Source: Synechococcales cyanobacterium 340R_concoct_173_sub
GTDB lineage: Bacteria > Cyanobacteriota > Cyanobacteriia > Leptolyngbyales > Leptolyngbyaceae
Reading direction: 5' to 3'
Assembly: GCA_025354065.1 (NCBI GenBank)
Contig: JANXNM010000838.1
Location: 1-14,400, forward strand
DNA: 14,400 bases
The notes below the pieces were generated by a model. It had not been told where the DNA came from, made no database searches, and saw nothing but the letters and a program-made list of their open reading frames with translations. Below, piece after piece: positions 7,183 to 14,400 of this stretch. A program made the translations under genes and the position numbers. Within the stretch, counting starts at the first letter, position 1; each line of letters opens with the position of its first letter.

Positions 7183-8106
7183 TCATCCCTCACCATCAAC
7201 TCGCTCTAATTGCCATAAAATTTGATTGCTTTCTTCCCGAACCCGCGAAATTAACCAACTACGCCAGACCCAATCTTCTTTTTTGGCCCCGATCGTCTTT
7301 GCCGTCAGTTGTACAATTGTTGCCAATTCCTGAGTCGTTAACAAATAATTGCCCTTCGCGACTTCATCCGCAATTCTCAGTCGTTCAATCGTCTCTCTTA
7401 AATTTTGCATTTCAGAATCCTCTTCAATTTCACTAACTTTCTCAATTGCTTTAGATAGTACGGATACAGACAATTTTTTAGATGAATCAAGCTCATCAAG
7501 TGCAAAAATCGGAAGTCCAACCCCATTGATTGGTGTAGCTTCTGACTTAATTTCAGGTTTAATTTCAGATTCAATCTCTGCCTTAACCTCAGGCTTAATC
7601 TCAGCCTTTACGTTCACAGCAGCACTAGCCGAAAATTGTCGCAGAGGAATCGGAGAATTGTGTGAAAACGATCGGGCAATCACATCGCAGCGTTCATTCC
7701 CTTCATCACCCGAATGTCCTTTGACATAGCGCCATTCGACTTTGCTAGAATGCAACTCATCAAGTTTTTCCCAAAGTTCTTTATTCAGAACATCTTTTCC
7801 CGCTGCCGTCTTCCAGCCCTTTTTCTTCCAGCCTGAAATCCATTTAGTAATACCATTTTTGACGTATTCACTATCGGTATACAGAAGAATTCCTTCCTTC
7901 TGACCCGATGCAATGTAGTACTCCAATCCACCGATCGCCGCCTGCATTTCCATTCGATTGTTTGTCGTAGCGGGAGACCGATCGCCTAACTCCTGAATAC
8001 CACCGCCTTCAAAATATACAACTGTTCCCCAACCTCCAGGACCAGGATTTCCAGAACAAGCACCGTCAGTATAGATACGATCGATTTTGGCAATTGGCTG
8101 ATTCAT
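7183..8106 (-). CDS. rnhA: Ribonuclease HI with repeat linker and C-terminal extension
   Basis: A 307-residue protein, about twice the length of a standard RNase HI. Residues ~10-145 are a complete catalytic domain with [16 protein letters not shown] and the carboxylates Asp14, Glu53, Asp78 and Asp141, plus His131 (in [11 protein letters not shown]). It should cleave the RNA strand of RNA-DNA hybrids. A basic handle region ([13 protein letters not shown]) is also present. Beyond ~150 comes an acidic/basic tetrapeptide-repeat linker, then a ~100-residue domain with [19 protein letters not shown] and WLISRV...[11 protein letters not shown] recall similar C-terminal modules in other cyanobacterial proteins but cannot name a family; it may be a small HTH-like binding domain. 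The start is ATG 8106; a GTG at 8112 in the same frame is possible. Confidence 0.94.
   Translation of the reverse strand: MNQPIAKIDRIYTDGACSGNPGPGGWGTVVYFEGGGIQELGDRSPATTNNRMEMQAAIGGLEYYIASGQKEGILLYTDSEYVKNGITKWISGWKKKGWKTAAGKDVLNKELWEKLDELHSSKVEWRYVKGHSGDEGNERCDVIARSFSHNSPIPLRQFSASAAVNVKAEIKPEVKAEIESEIKPEIKSEATPINGVGLPIFALDELDSSKKLSVSVLSKAIEKVSEIEEDSEMQNLRETIERLRIADEVAKGNYLLTTQELATIVQLTAKTIGAKKEDWVWRSWLISRVREESNQILWQLERVDGEG
7534..7605. repeat. 12-bp degenerate coding repeat in the RNase HI linker
   Basis: Six imperfect tetrapeptides are read on the minus strand: [24 protein letters not shown]. The DNA shows the matching 12-base period. It forms a charged hinge between the catalytic domain and the C-terminal domain. 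Confidence 0.7.
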
Positions 8107-8249
8107 AATCACAAACGCTAGACTTTCAACAGAACATCTGAACCATTATCCACTAAAAGATGTCTGATGTGATTGGTGAAAAAATCGCGTTAAAATTATT
8201 GATGAGGACAAGAAATGCAAAATGCAAAACTAGAAAACCTCCGATCGCC

Positions 8250-9146
8250 ATGACTTATATTAATCCCACTACCGACTTCGCCTTCAAAAAAATCTTTGGC
8301 TCTGACAAAAGTCATGACATTTTGATTAGCTTTCTGAATGGCATTCTCTATGGTGGCGAGCTTACTATTAGAGGCTTGGTGATTCTGGATCCCTACCAAG
8401 CCCCGAGAATTGAAGGATTTAAATCTAGCTATCTAGATGTCAAAGCACAGCTTTCCACAGGTGAATCAGTCATCATCGAAATGCAGGTTTTGAATATCGA
8501 TGGGTTTCAGAAACGTATTCTTTACAATGCCACTAAAACCTACTCCGCCCAACTCAAGAGCGGTGATGGATACTCTGCAATCAATCCAGTCATCGCCCTC
8601 ACCATTTTGGGCTTCAACATGTTTGAGGAAAGTGAAGGACCGATCGTACGGTTTATCTTGAAAGAGAAAACCATGCTCTTTAACTATCCAGTCTGTGACT
8701 TAGAACTTGTCTTTGTCGAGCTACCAAAATTCAAAATCGACATTCAAGATTTGACTACACTCACTGATAAATGGATATATTTTCTGCGAAATGCGTCTAA
8801 GTTAGGAGCAGTTCCAGACAGCCTTGATCAGATTCCAGAAATTCACCAAGCATTCGCCCTCGCTAACGAAGCCCAATTAACCGTTGAGGAGCGAGACCGC
8901 CTCGATCGGGAAATCTTCTTTATCTACGACCAACAAAAGCTTAAAGACAGCGTGAATCAAGCGTTAATAAAAGGTCTCGAACAAGGTCTCGAACAAGGTC
9001 GAGGTGAAGGTGAAGAAAAAGGACGAGTCGAAGCGACCATAGCAACCCAGAAAGACATCGCCCGCCGTTTGCTGGACGTGATGGATGATCAAACGATCGC
9101 ACAAACCACCGGACTGTCCGTTGAAGAGGTACGATGCTTGAGATAA
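8250..9146 (+). CDS. Rpn / PD-(D/E)XK nuclease-family (transposase-like) protein
   Basis: A 298-residue protein of the Rpn family (PDDEXK-type 'putative transposase'). It starts with MTYINPTTDFAFKKIFG, the usual family N-terminus, which decides ATG 8250. The frame stays open back to 8160, but those 30 extra codons have no family character. Putative catalytic residues are Asp63 (YLDVKA) and the Glu77-x-Gln79 pair (IIEMQV). RILYNATKTYSAQL and NPVIALTILGF follow, as in relatives. The C-terminus has the typical GLEQG-repeat helix and ends in a short HTH-like segment (ARRLLDVMDDQTIAQTTGLSVEEV). E. coli Rpn proteins are DNA endonucleases that promote RecA-independent recombination; the cellular role is unclear and may be defensive. 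No inverted repeats or second transposase gene are present, so it is not an intact insertion sequence. Confidence 0.9.
   Translation: MTYINPTTDFAFKKIFGSDKSHDILISFLNGILYGGELTIRGLVILDPYQAPRIEGFKSSYLDVKAQLSTGESVIIEMQVLNIDGFQKRILYNATKTYSAQLKSGDGYSAINPVIALTILGFNMFEESEGPIVRFILKEKTMLFNYPVCDLELVFVELPKFKIDIQDLTTLTDKWIYFLRNASKLGAVPDSLDQIPEIHQAFALANEAQLTVEERDRLDREIFFIYDQQKLKDSVNQALIKGLEQGLEQGRGEGEEKGRVEATIATQKDIARRLLDVMDDQTIAQTTGLSVEEVRCLR
8971..8994. repeat. 12-bp tandem repeat coding GLEQ
   Basis: AAGGTCTCGAAC occurs twice back to back (8971-8982 and 8983-8994), and the first half of a third unit follows. It encodes the GLEQ repeats near the C-terminus of the Rpn-family protein, a region known to vary in repeat number among relatives. 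Confidence 0.8.
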
Positions 9147-9150
9147 GCCC

Positions 9151-9173
9151 AATGAATCGACCTAATGAATCGA
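9151..9173. repeat. Direct repeats upstream of dnaK3
   Basis: AATGAATCGA occurs at 9151-9160 and 9164-9173. Further on, CTTAGATCAAA (9233-9243) and CTTAGACCAAA (9250-9260) form a second near-repeat 17 bases apart. Both pairs lie in the 154-base spacer ahead of dnaK3 and could be regulator contacts. No CIRCE (TTAGCACTC/GAGTGCTAA) element is present, and no convincing -35/-10 pair was found. Confidence 0.4.
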
Positions 9174-9285
9174 TAAACTCTTGCCAAAAGGGTGTCACTT
9201 CCAGTTCGCAAGATACAATAAGATCCGATCGACTTAGATCAAAAATCGCCTTAGACCAAATTAAGTTGCGATCGTTAACAGTTCT

Positions 9286-9289
9286 GGAG
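9286..9289 (+). promoter_or_regulatory. Shine-Dalgarno site of dnaK3
   Basis: GGAG at 9286-9289 lies 11 bases before ATG 9301. That start gives [14 protein letters not shown], the standard Hsp70 N-terminus. Confidence 0.55.
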
Positions 9290-9300
9290 TACCGCACACA

Positions 9301-11811
9301 ATGGGAAGAGTCGTAGGGATCGACCTGGGCACCACAAATTCGGTTGTCGCCGTCATGGAAGGGGGCAGACCTATTGTCATTGCCAATGCGGAAGGAATGC
9401 GCACAACGCCTTCAGTGGTGGGCATGAGCAAAGACGGCGATCGTCTGGTGGGTCAACTCGCCCGTCGTCAGTCCGTACTGGATCCTCAGAACACGTTTTA
9501 CAATGTCAAGCGCTTCATTGGTCGCAAACATACCGAACTCACTCCTGAAGACAAGCAGGTACCCTATACCGTGCGTCGGGATGAGAATAGCAATATTAAA
9601 ATTAAGTGTCCGCGCTTGGATCGGGATTTTGCCCCTGAAGAAATCTCCGCCATGGTGCTGCGGAAACTCGCGGAAGAAGCATCGCGGTATCTGGGCGAAC
9701 CCGTAACAGGTGCAGTCATTACCGTTCCAGCCTATTTTAATGACTCCCAACGGCAAGCCACTCGCGATGCCGGAAGGATTGCGGGCTTAGATGTCAAACG
9801 GATTCTCAATGAACCAACCGCCGCGTCTTTGGCCTATGGTCTCGATCGTCGTCAGAGTGAATTGGTTCTCGTCTTCGATTTGGGCGGCGGAACATTTGAC
9901 GTATCCATCCTGGAAGTTGGGGATGGCGTTTTTGAAGTGCGATCCACTAGTGGCGATACCCAGCTTGGCGGCGGCGACTTCGATATGACGATTGTTAATT
10001 GGCTAGCTGAACAATTTTTAGAAAAAGAAGGCATTGACTTAAGGCGCGATCGGCAGTCTCTCCAACGTCTGACAGAGGCTGCTGAAAAAGCCAAAATTGA
10101 ACTTTCTGGTGTGAATGTTACGGATATTAATTTACCCTTCATCACCGCAACCGAGGATGGACCGAAGCATATTGAAACGCGCTTAACCCGATCGCAATTT
10201 GAAGCCTTGTGTAGTGAACTGGTCAGTCGGTTGCGGCTTCCTGTTAAACAGGCTCTGCGGGATGCTGGATTTACGCCCCGCGATATTGATGAAATCGTCT
10301 TGGTCGGCGGGGGGACTCGGATGCCCATGGTGCAGGAACTAGTCCGATCGATTCTGGGCCGTGAACCCAATCAAAATGTGAATCCTGATGAAGTGGTGGC
10401 GATCGGGGCGGCAGTTCAAGCAGGCGTTTTGGCGGGTGAACTAAAGGATATTTTGCTGTTGGATGTGACTCCGGTTTCGATTGGCCTTGAAACCGTTGGC
10501 GGGTTAATGAAAAAGCTGATTCCACGCAACACCACCATACCAGTACGGCGATCGGACGTATTTTCTACTTCTGAAGATAATCAAACATCTGTCGAAGTTA
10601 ACGTCGTTCAAGGCGAACGGGAAATGGCGAATGGAAATAAAACCCTGGGTAAGTTTAAGCTGATGGGAATTCCGCCTGCACCGCGTGGGATTCCTCAGGT
10701 TCAGGTTTCCCTTGATATTGATGCCAACGGTATTTTGCAAGTCACCGCCATGGATCGAACCACGGGCCGCGAACAAAGCATCACCATCCAGGGTGCATCA
10801 ACGCTGAGTCCTGACGAAGTACAAATGATGATTCGAGATGCGGAAGTTTATGCCGACAGCGATCGGTTGCGCCGAGAAAAAGTCGAAAAACGCAACCGAG
10901 CAGAGGCCATGGTAGTCCAATCTGAACGGCAACTGCGAGAAGCGACCCTAGACTTCGGCATGAATTTTGTGGATCCTTACCGATCGCGGATTGAACCCCT
11001 AAATAAACGACTCCGCCAAGCACTAGGCGACAATGATGAGCGACTGATTGACATTACAGAAGCGGATCTCAAAGATTCGTTGTCTGACTTACAGCGGGAA
11101 GTTTACGATCGGAACCAAGAATACGAAAAAGAAGGCGGATTCTTCGAGGCAGTGAAAGACTTCTTCTTGGATGATGACGACGATTATTACAACGATTACA
11201 CTTCACGTCGAGATGGCGGGAGTGGCGGCTACGACTACAATTCCGGTTCTTACAACTACGGAAACCAATATGGCACGGGACGTTATGGGAACTCGGGCGC
11301 ATTGCCACCCAGCCGGAATCCGTCGTTTGATGATTGGTCTTCAGGAAATCGTTCCATAAATAACGGGGATTACAAGTTGCCTGCCGATCGTTCTGGTAAC
11401 TACGACGATCGTTCAGATTCTCGCAATCAAAATCGTGAACCCGATCGTCGAGATAATCGTAATCAGAATCGCGACGACAATCGCTATGACGATCGAAACT
11501 CTAATCCCGACAATAATCGCTATGATGATCGGCCAGATTCTCGTAATCAAAATCGTTATGACGATCGGCCCCCTAATCGTGAACCCGATCGCTATGACGA
11601 TCGATCCTCATCGTCGAATTTACGCCCAGACGATCGCTACGATGATCGCAGTAGCAACAGCAGCGGCAGTAATAGTAGCCGCCGTCAGGACAATTTCAAC
11701 GAGGCTCGGGATGTTCGGGATTTAGGACAACGAGAAGATGCCCGCGATCGGCCACGAAAACCGGATAAACCAAACTATGACTACGATAACTGGGACGGTG
11801 ATGAATGGTAG
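9301..11811 (+). CDS. dnaK3: Hsp70 chaperone DnaK3 with long disordered tail
   Basis: An 836-residue Hsp70, about 200 longer than a standard DnaK. The ATPase domain is complete: GIDLGTTNS (6-14), [10 protein letters not shown] (191-200), LVGGGTRMP (334-342). The linker DILLLDVTP (383-391) leads to the substrate-binding domain, whose helical lid ends near residue 610. From [12 protein letters not shown] a 225-residue tail begins with DDDDD (624-628), then Gly/Tyr/Asn-rich and Arg/Asp/Asn-rich sequence with six YDDR motifs (701-783), ending in Asp/Trp. The long tail, the local sequence ([31 protein letters not shown]) and the following dnaJ identify the cyanobacterial DnaK3 paralogue. In studied cyanobacteria DnaK3 is essential and linked to thylakoid membranes. 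The downstream dnaJ starts 53 bases later, probably in one operon. Confidence 0.96.
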   Translation: MGRVVGIDLGTTNSVVAVMEGGRPIVIANAEGMRTTPSVVGMSKDGDRLVGQLARRQSVLDPQNTFYNVKRFIGRKHTELTPEDKQVPYTVRRDENSNIKIKCPRLDRDFAPEEISAMVLRKLAEEASRYLGEPVTGAVITVPAYFNDSQRQATRDAGRIAGLDVKRILNEPTAASLAYGLDRRQSELVLVFDLGGGTFDVSILEVGDGVFEVRSTSGDTQLGGGDFDMTIVNWLAEQFLEKEGIDLRRDRQSLQRLTEAAEKAKIELSGVNVTDINLPFITATEDGPKHIETRLTRSQFEALCSELVSRLRLPVKQALRDAGFTPRDIDEIVLVGGGTRMPMVQELVRSILGREPNQNVNPDEVVAIGAAVQAGVLAGELKDILLLDVTPVSIGLETVGGLMKKLIPRNTTIPVRRSDVFSTSEDNQTSVEVNVVQGEREMANGNKTLGKFKLMGIPPAPRGIPQVQVSLDIDANGILQVTAMDRTTGREQSITIQGASTLSPDEVQMMIRDAEVYADSDRLRREKVEKRNRAEAMVVQSERQLREATLDFGMNFVDPYRSRIEPLNKRLRQALGDNDERLIDITEADLKDSLSDLQREVYDRNQEYEKEGGFFEAVKDFFLDDDDDYYNDYTSRRDGGSGGYDYNSGSYNYGNQYGTGRYGNSGALPPSRNPSFDDWSSGNRSINNGDYKLPADRSGNYDDRSDSRNQNREPDRRDNRNQNRDDNRYDDRNSNPDNNRYDDRPDSRNQNRYDDRPPNREPDRYDDRSSSSNLRPDDRYDDRSSNSSGSNSSRRQDNFNEARDVRDLGQREDARDRPRKPDKPNYDYDNWDGDEW
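11385..11750. repeat. Low-complexity coding repeat rich in HIP1 cores
   Basis: CGATCG occurs nine times: at 11385, 11406, 11442, 11490, 11562, 11586, 11598, 11631 and 11745. Each is read as NNC-GAT-CGN, giving x-Asp-Arg. Longer near-copies also recur: GATTCTCG(C/T)AATCAAAATCGT appears twice about 120 bases apart, and AATCGTGAACCCGATCG twice. The segment encodes the YDDR/NQNR region of the DnaK3 tail. Confidence 0.8.
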
Positions 11812-11864
11812 CCATTTCCGTTGATCTGTTCTTCTTTGTTGATAAATAGCCCGATTCATTTCCT

Positions 11865-13127
11865 ATGCAAAACTTCCGCAACTACTACGAAATTCTAGGT
11901 GTCGATCGTGACATTGAAAACGATGAAATAAAACGTGCTTATCGTCGCCTAGCTCGCACCTATCACCCAGATATGAATCCGGGAAATAAAGAAGCGGAAG
12001 AACGCTTTAAGGATATTAATGAAGCCTACGAAGTACTTTCAGATCCCGATCGGCGCGCTCGATACGACAAATTTGGAAACTTCTGGAAACAGAAGGGCTT
12101 TTCGGGTGTTAACAAAGCCTGGGACTTTTTCAAGACTAAACCAGGCGACCAAAGCGAGGAACAATCTGAGGAAGACTTCAGCAAGATTCGAGACTTCAAT
12201 GAGTTTTTCGACACGGTCCTGAATAACCAAGAAAGTTCTCGTAAAGGAGGTCGCCCGAACCGCAACAACGATCGGCCCAACCCCGACAACAGCGACTACT
12301 CGGGCAATGCCGTCCGGCCCAACAGTCGAGGAAATAGCCGCGATACCTATTTTAACGAGCCGCCCACCCGTCCCAACGCCTTCAGCGAAGCTCGTAATTC
12401 AGAACCTCGCCAAGATGTCCAAAGCCGAAATGAGTCCCGTAATGATGACTGGGGACCCTCTCGTAATGAGTCCCGTAATGATGATTGGGGAACCTCTAAC
12501 AAATCCCGCGATGACAATTGGGGACCAAGCTCGCAACCACTCCGGGGTGGAAACGATCGGGGAAACAATCGGATGAACAACGATCGCCCCGAAGAACCCG
12601 CACCCCGCAAACCTCAGCCTCGCGATGCTGAAGCCCAACTCACGGTACCTTTAGAAAAAGCTTACAACGGTGGAAAAGAACGAATCCGGCTTGAAGATGG
12701 ACGCTTACTAGAAGTGACGATGCCCGGTGGATTGGTCTCAGGACAGCGGATTCGGCTTGAAGGTCAAGGGATTAATGGCGGTGATTTATTTTTGACGATC
12801 GACCTAGTGGCCCACAGATTTTATCGCTTTGATGGGATGAACTTAGTGTGTCAGGTGCCATTGACAGTGCCAGAAGCCATATTGGGCGGAGAAATTGAAG
12901 TGCCGACCCTCGACGGTCTCGTGCGAATGAATATTCCCGCAGGCGTAAGATCTGGACAGCGCTACCGTCTGGCAAAAAAAGGCTATCCCGATGGCAATGG
13001 CGATCGGGGCGACCAAATTGTTGAATTGCAATACACGCTGCCCAAAGCATTGAGCGATCGTGAAACCGAACTCTATGAAGAACTTCGACAAATCAACATA
13101 AGCAATCCCCGATCGGGCCTGTATTAA
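11865..13127 (+). CDS. dnaJ: DnaJ co-chaperone without zinc finger, partner of DnaK3
   Basis: A 420-residue class B-like DnaJ. Residues 5-75 are a full J domain (YYEILGV, HPD at 34-36, [20 protein letters not shown]). Instead of a Gly/Phe region and CxxCxGxG zinc finger there is a ~170-residue Arg/Asn/Asp/Ser-rich linker (about 80-250) with a 12-residue repeat, [12 protein letters not shown]. From about 253 a DnaJ C-terminal substrate-binding region follows: [50 protein letters not shown], then a short C-terminal helix. It should recruit clients to DnaK3 and stimulate its ATPase. Position 53 bases after dnaK3 matches the dnaK3-dnaJ arrangement I recall in other cyanobacteria. ATG 11865 gives the family start; the ribosome site is weak. 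Transcription ends at the hairpin at 13144. Confidence 0.94.
   Translation: MQNFRNYYEILGVDRDIENDEIKRAYRRLARTYHPDMNPGNKEAEERFKDINEAYEVLSDPDRRARYDKFGNFWKQKGFSGVNKAWDFFKTKPGDQSEEQSEEDFSKIRDFNEFFDTVLNNQESSRKGGRPNRNNDRPNPDNSDYSGNAVRPNSRGNSRDTYFNEPPTRPNAFSEARNSEPRQDVQSRNESRNDDWGPSRNESRNDDWGTSNKSRDDNWGPSSQPLRGGNDRGNNRMNNDRPEEPAPRKPQPRDAEAQLTVPLEKAYNGGKERIRLEDGRLLEVTMPGGLVSGQRIRLEGQGINGGDLFLTIDLVAHRFYRFDGMNLVCQVPLTVPEAILGGEIEVPTLDGLVRMNIPAGVRSGQRYRLAKKGYPDGNGDRGDQIVELQYTLPKALSDRETELYEELRQINISNPRSGLY
12429..12533. repeat. 36-bp tandem repeat in the dnaJ linker
   Basis: Units begin at 12429 and 12465, with a degenerate 33-base third unit at 12501-12533. They encode [24 protein letters not shown] and [11 protein letters not shown] (residues 189-223). 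Units one and two differ by only a few bases, so the expansion looks recent. Confidence 0.85.
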
Positions 13128-13143
13128 CTATTTTTATTCAATA

Positions 13144-13181
13144 AAAAAGCTTGCCTAAGACAATACTCAGGCAAGCTTTTT
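13144..13181. terminator. Strong bidirectional terminator between dnaJ and petD
   Basis: A perfect 13-bp stem (AAAAAGCTTGCCT at 13144-13156 with AGGCAAGCTTTTT at 13169-13181) closes a 12-base loop. T-tracts follow on both strands. It is 16 bases past the dnaJ stop and 18 bases past the end of petD on the other strand, serving both convergent operons. Confidence 0.88.
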
Positions 13182-13199
13182 GAAGTTTAAAACTTGGAT

Positions 13200-13682
13200 T
13201 TAGAACAGACCTAAAGTCAGCGCCTTATCAACCGGGAAGAGCGCGCCTGCACCGAGGTACAAAGTAACCGCTGTCCCAAATAAAAATACGGCCATCGCCA
13301 AAGGACGACGGAATGGGTTTTGGAATTTGTTCACACTTTCCAAGAAAGGAACTGTAAATAAACCCAAAGGCACAGATGCCATTAACACAACTCCAAGGAG
13401 CTTATTCGGCACCAAACGGAGAATGTTAAATACGGGGTACAAATACCATTCAGGAAGAATTTCCAATGGGGTCGCAAACGGATCAGCAGGCTCGCCGACA
13501 AGTGCGGGATCCAATACAGCCAAACCAACGATTAATGCGAACGCGCCCATGATTACCACAGGGAACATATACAGCAAATCGTTAGGCCAAGCAGGCTCAC
13601 CGTAGTAGTTGTGACCCATGCCTTTCGCCAGCTTCTCACGGACGATCGGATCGGTCATATCGGGCTTTTTCAAAGTAGTCAT
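13200..13682 (-). CDS. petD: Cytochrome b6f complex subunit IV
   Basis: A 160-residue protein, the normal subunit IV length. It has the N-terminal signature [20 protein letters not shown], three membrane helices (about 36-56, 95-114 and 126-150) and the PEWY motif at 77-80 on the quinol-oxidising side. Glu78 of this motif is known to be needed for proton transfer at the Qp site. With cytochrome b6 it makes up the equivalent of the single cytochrome b of bc1 complexes, in the thylakoid membrane. It lies 60 bases downstream of petB on the same strand, the usual cyanobacterial petBD order. AGGAG at 13690-13694 is a good ribosome site for ATG 13682. Nothing is odd about the sequence. Confidence 0.98.
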   Translation of the reverse strand: MTTLKKPDMTDPIVREKLAKGMGHNYYGEPAWPNDLLYMFPVVIMGAFALIVGLAVLDPALVGEPADPFATPLEILPEWYLYPVFNILRLVPNKLLGVVLMASVPLGLFTVPFLESVNKFQNPFRRPLAMAVFLFGTAVTLYLGAGALFPVDKALTLGLF

Positions 13683-13689
13683 GGGAAGG

Positions 13690-13694
13690 CTCCT
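13690..13694 (-). promoter_or_regulatory. Shine-Dalgarno site of petD
   Basis: AGGAG on the minus strand, 7 bases before the petD ATG. It shows that petD has its own good ribosome site inside the petB-petD transcript. Confidence 0.6.
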
Positions 13695-13742
13695 AGGGTT
13701 AAGGTCTCTGGTAATAAATTTCTAAACTAACAAGCTTAAGAT

Positions 13743-14390
13743 TTACAGAGGACCAGAAATTCCTTGCTTACGAATCATGAGGAAGTGAAACAGCATAAAG
13801 ACTGCAATCAACCAAGGCAACACAAACGTATGTGCGCTGTAGTAGCGAGTCAGTGTCGATTGACCTACGCTAGGTCCACCGCGTAACAAATCTGCAATCA
13901 GACTGCCCACAACAGGAATAGCTTCTGGCACACCGGACACAATTTTGACAGCCCAATAACCCACTTGATCCCAAGGCAACGAGTAACCCGTCACGCCAAA
14001 GGATACAGTCAGCACTGCCATCACAACGCCGCTCAACCAGGTCAACTCACGGGGCTTTTTAAAACCACCCGTCAAGTACACGCGGAAGACATGCAAGATC
14101 ATCATCAGAACCATCATGCTAGCGGACCAGCGATGGACAGAGCGAATCAGCCAACCAAAGTTGACATCATTCATAATGAACTGAACAGATGTAAAAGCTT
14201 CAGCCACTGTTGGCTTGTAATAAAATGTCATCGCAAATCCAGTTGCAAACTGAATAAGGAAGCAAGTCAGCGTAATCCCACCCAAGCAATAAAAAATATT
14301 GACATGGGGCGGCACGTACTTGCTGGATACGTCTTCGGCGATCGCTTCGAGATCTAAGCGCTCCTCGAACCAGTCATACACGTTTGCCAT
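13743..14390 (-). CDS. petB: Cytochrome b6
   Basis: A complete 215-residue cytochrome b6, the standard length, from ATG 14390 ([20 protein letters not shown]). Four membrane helices are visible. The b-heme ligands are His86 and His100 (second helix) with His187 and His202 (fourth helix). Cys35, which binds heme c_n covalently, is present in FYCLGG. The protein carries electrons across the thylakoid membrane between plastoquinol and plastocyanin or cytochrome c6, serving both photosynthesis and respiration in cyanobacteria. It is followed by petD 60 bases on, with no terminator between. The promoter lies beyond the window edge, only 10 bases upstream being visible. All key residues are intact and there is no sign of transfer. 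Confidence 0.98.
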   Translation of the reverse strand: MANVYDWFEERLDLEAIAEDVSSKYVPPHVNIFYCLGGITLTCFLIQFATGFAMTFYYKPTVAEAFTSVQFIMNDVNFGWLIRSVHRWSASMMVLMMILHVFRVYLTGGFKKPRELTWLSGVVMAVLTVSFGVTGYSLPWDQVGYWAVKIVSGVPEAIPVVGSLIADLLRGGPSVGQSTLTRYYSAHTFVLPWLIAVFMLFHFLMIRKQGISGPL

Positions 14391-14400
14391 GGTTGGAAAG

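Noticed and set aside
8160..9146. An insertion sequence around the Rpn 'transposase'-like gene
   Set aside because: I see no terminal inverted repeats or flanking target duplication. The protein is nuclease-like rather than a DDE or HUH transposase.
9147..9300. A CIRCE/HrcA operator upstream of dnaK3
   Set aside because: No TTAGCACTC-N9-GAGTGCTAA or near match is present.
9852..10370. A 172-codon minus-strand frame inside dnaK3
   Set aside because: It is antisense to the highly conserved ATPase domain and shows no recognisable family.
11385..12533. Repeated DNA that could suggest a CRISPR array
   Set aside because: Units are in-frame, degenerate, of mixed length and inside two conserved genes, with no constant repeat or unique spacers.

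Overview
The window looks like a piece of a cyanobacterial chromosome. It carries petB and petD for the cytochrome b6f complex, a DnaK3-type Hsp70 with its DnaJ partner, several proteins that read like cyanobacteria-restricted families, and very frequent CGATCG cores of the HIP1 palindrome. Full GCGATCGC octamers lie at 2187-2194, 6835-6842 and 14338-14345. I cannot fix the genus from sequence alone; base composition and gene set fit a filamentous or Pseudanabaena/Leptolyngbya-like lineage only as a guess.

Layout. 1-190 (-): first 63 residues of a J-domain protein cut by the window edge. 354-1565 (+): a helix-turn-helix protein with a long acidic middle, ending at a bidirectional hairpin terminator. 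1679-2737 and 2820-3497 (-): an eight-segment membrane protein with a Pro-rich periplasmic linker, and a conserved cyanobacterial protein of unknown function. 3731-3803 (+): tRNA-Arg(UCU). 3849-7113 (+): two different DedA-family membrane proteins followed, 2 bases after the second, by a fused ABC exporter. 7183-8106 (-): RNase HI with a repeat linker and an extra C-terminal domain. 8250-9146 (+): an Rpn/PD-(D/E)XK nuclease-family protein. 9301-13127 (+): dnaK3 and a class B-like dnaJ. 13200-14390 (-): petB then petD, facing dnaJ across a strong shared terminator.

How the genes may work together. DnaK3 and the adjacent DnaJ form an obvious chaperone/co-chaperone pair. Both carry unusual R/D/N-rich disordered segments, in which HIP1 cores are always read in the same codon phase, giving Asp-Arg. 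PetB and PetD are two core subunits of one electron-transfer complex. The DedA-DedA-ABC cluster suggests envelope or membrane lipid handling, which is inference.

No complete mobile element, CRISPR array or clearly new multi-gene system is visible. The most noteworthy features are the matched low-complexity tails of the DnaK3/DnaJ pair, the HTH-acidic protein, and the composite RNase HI.
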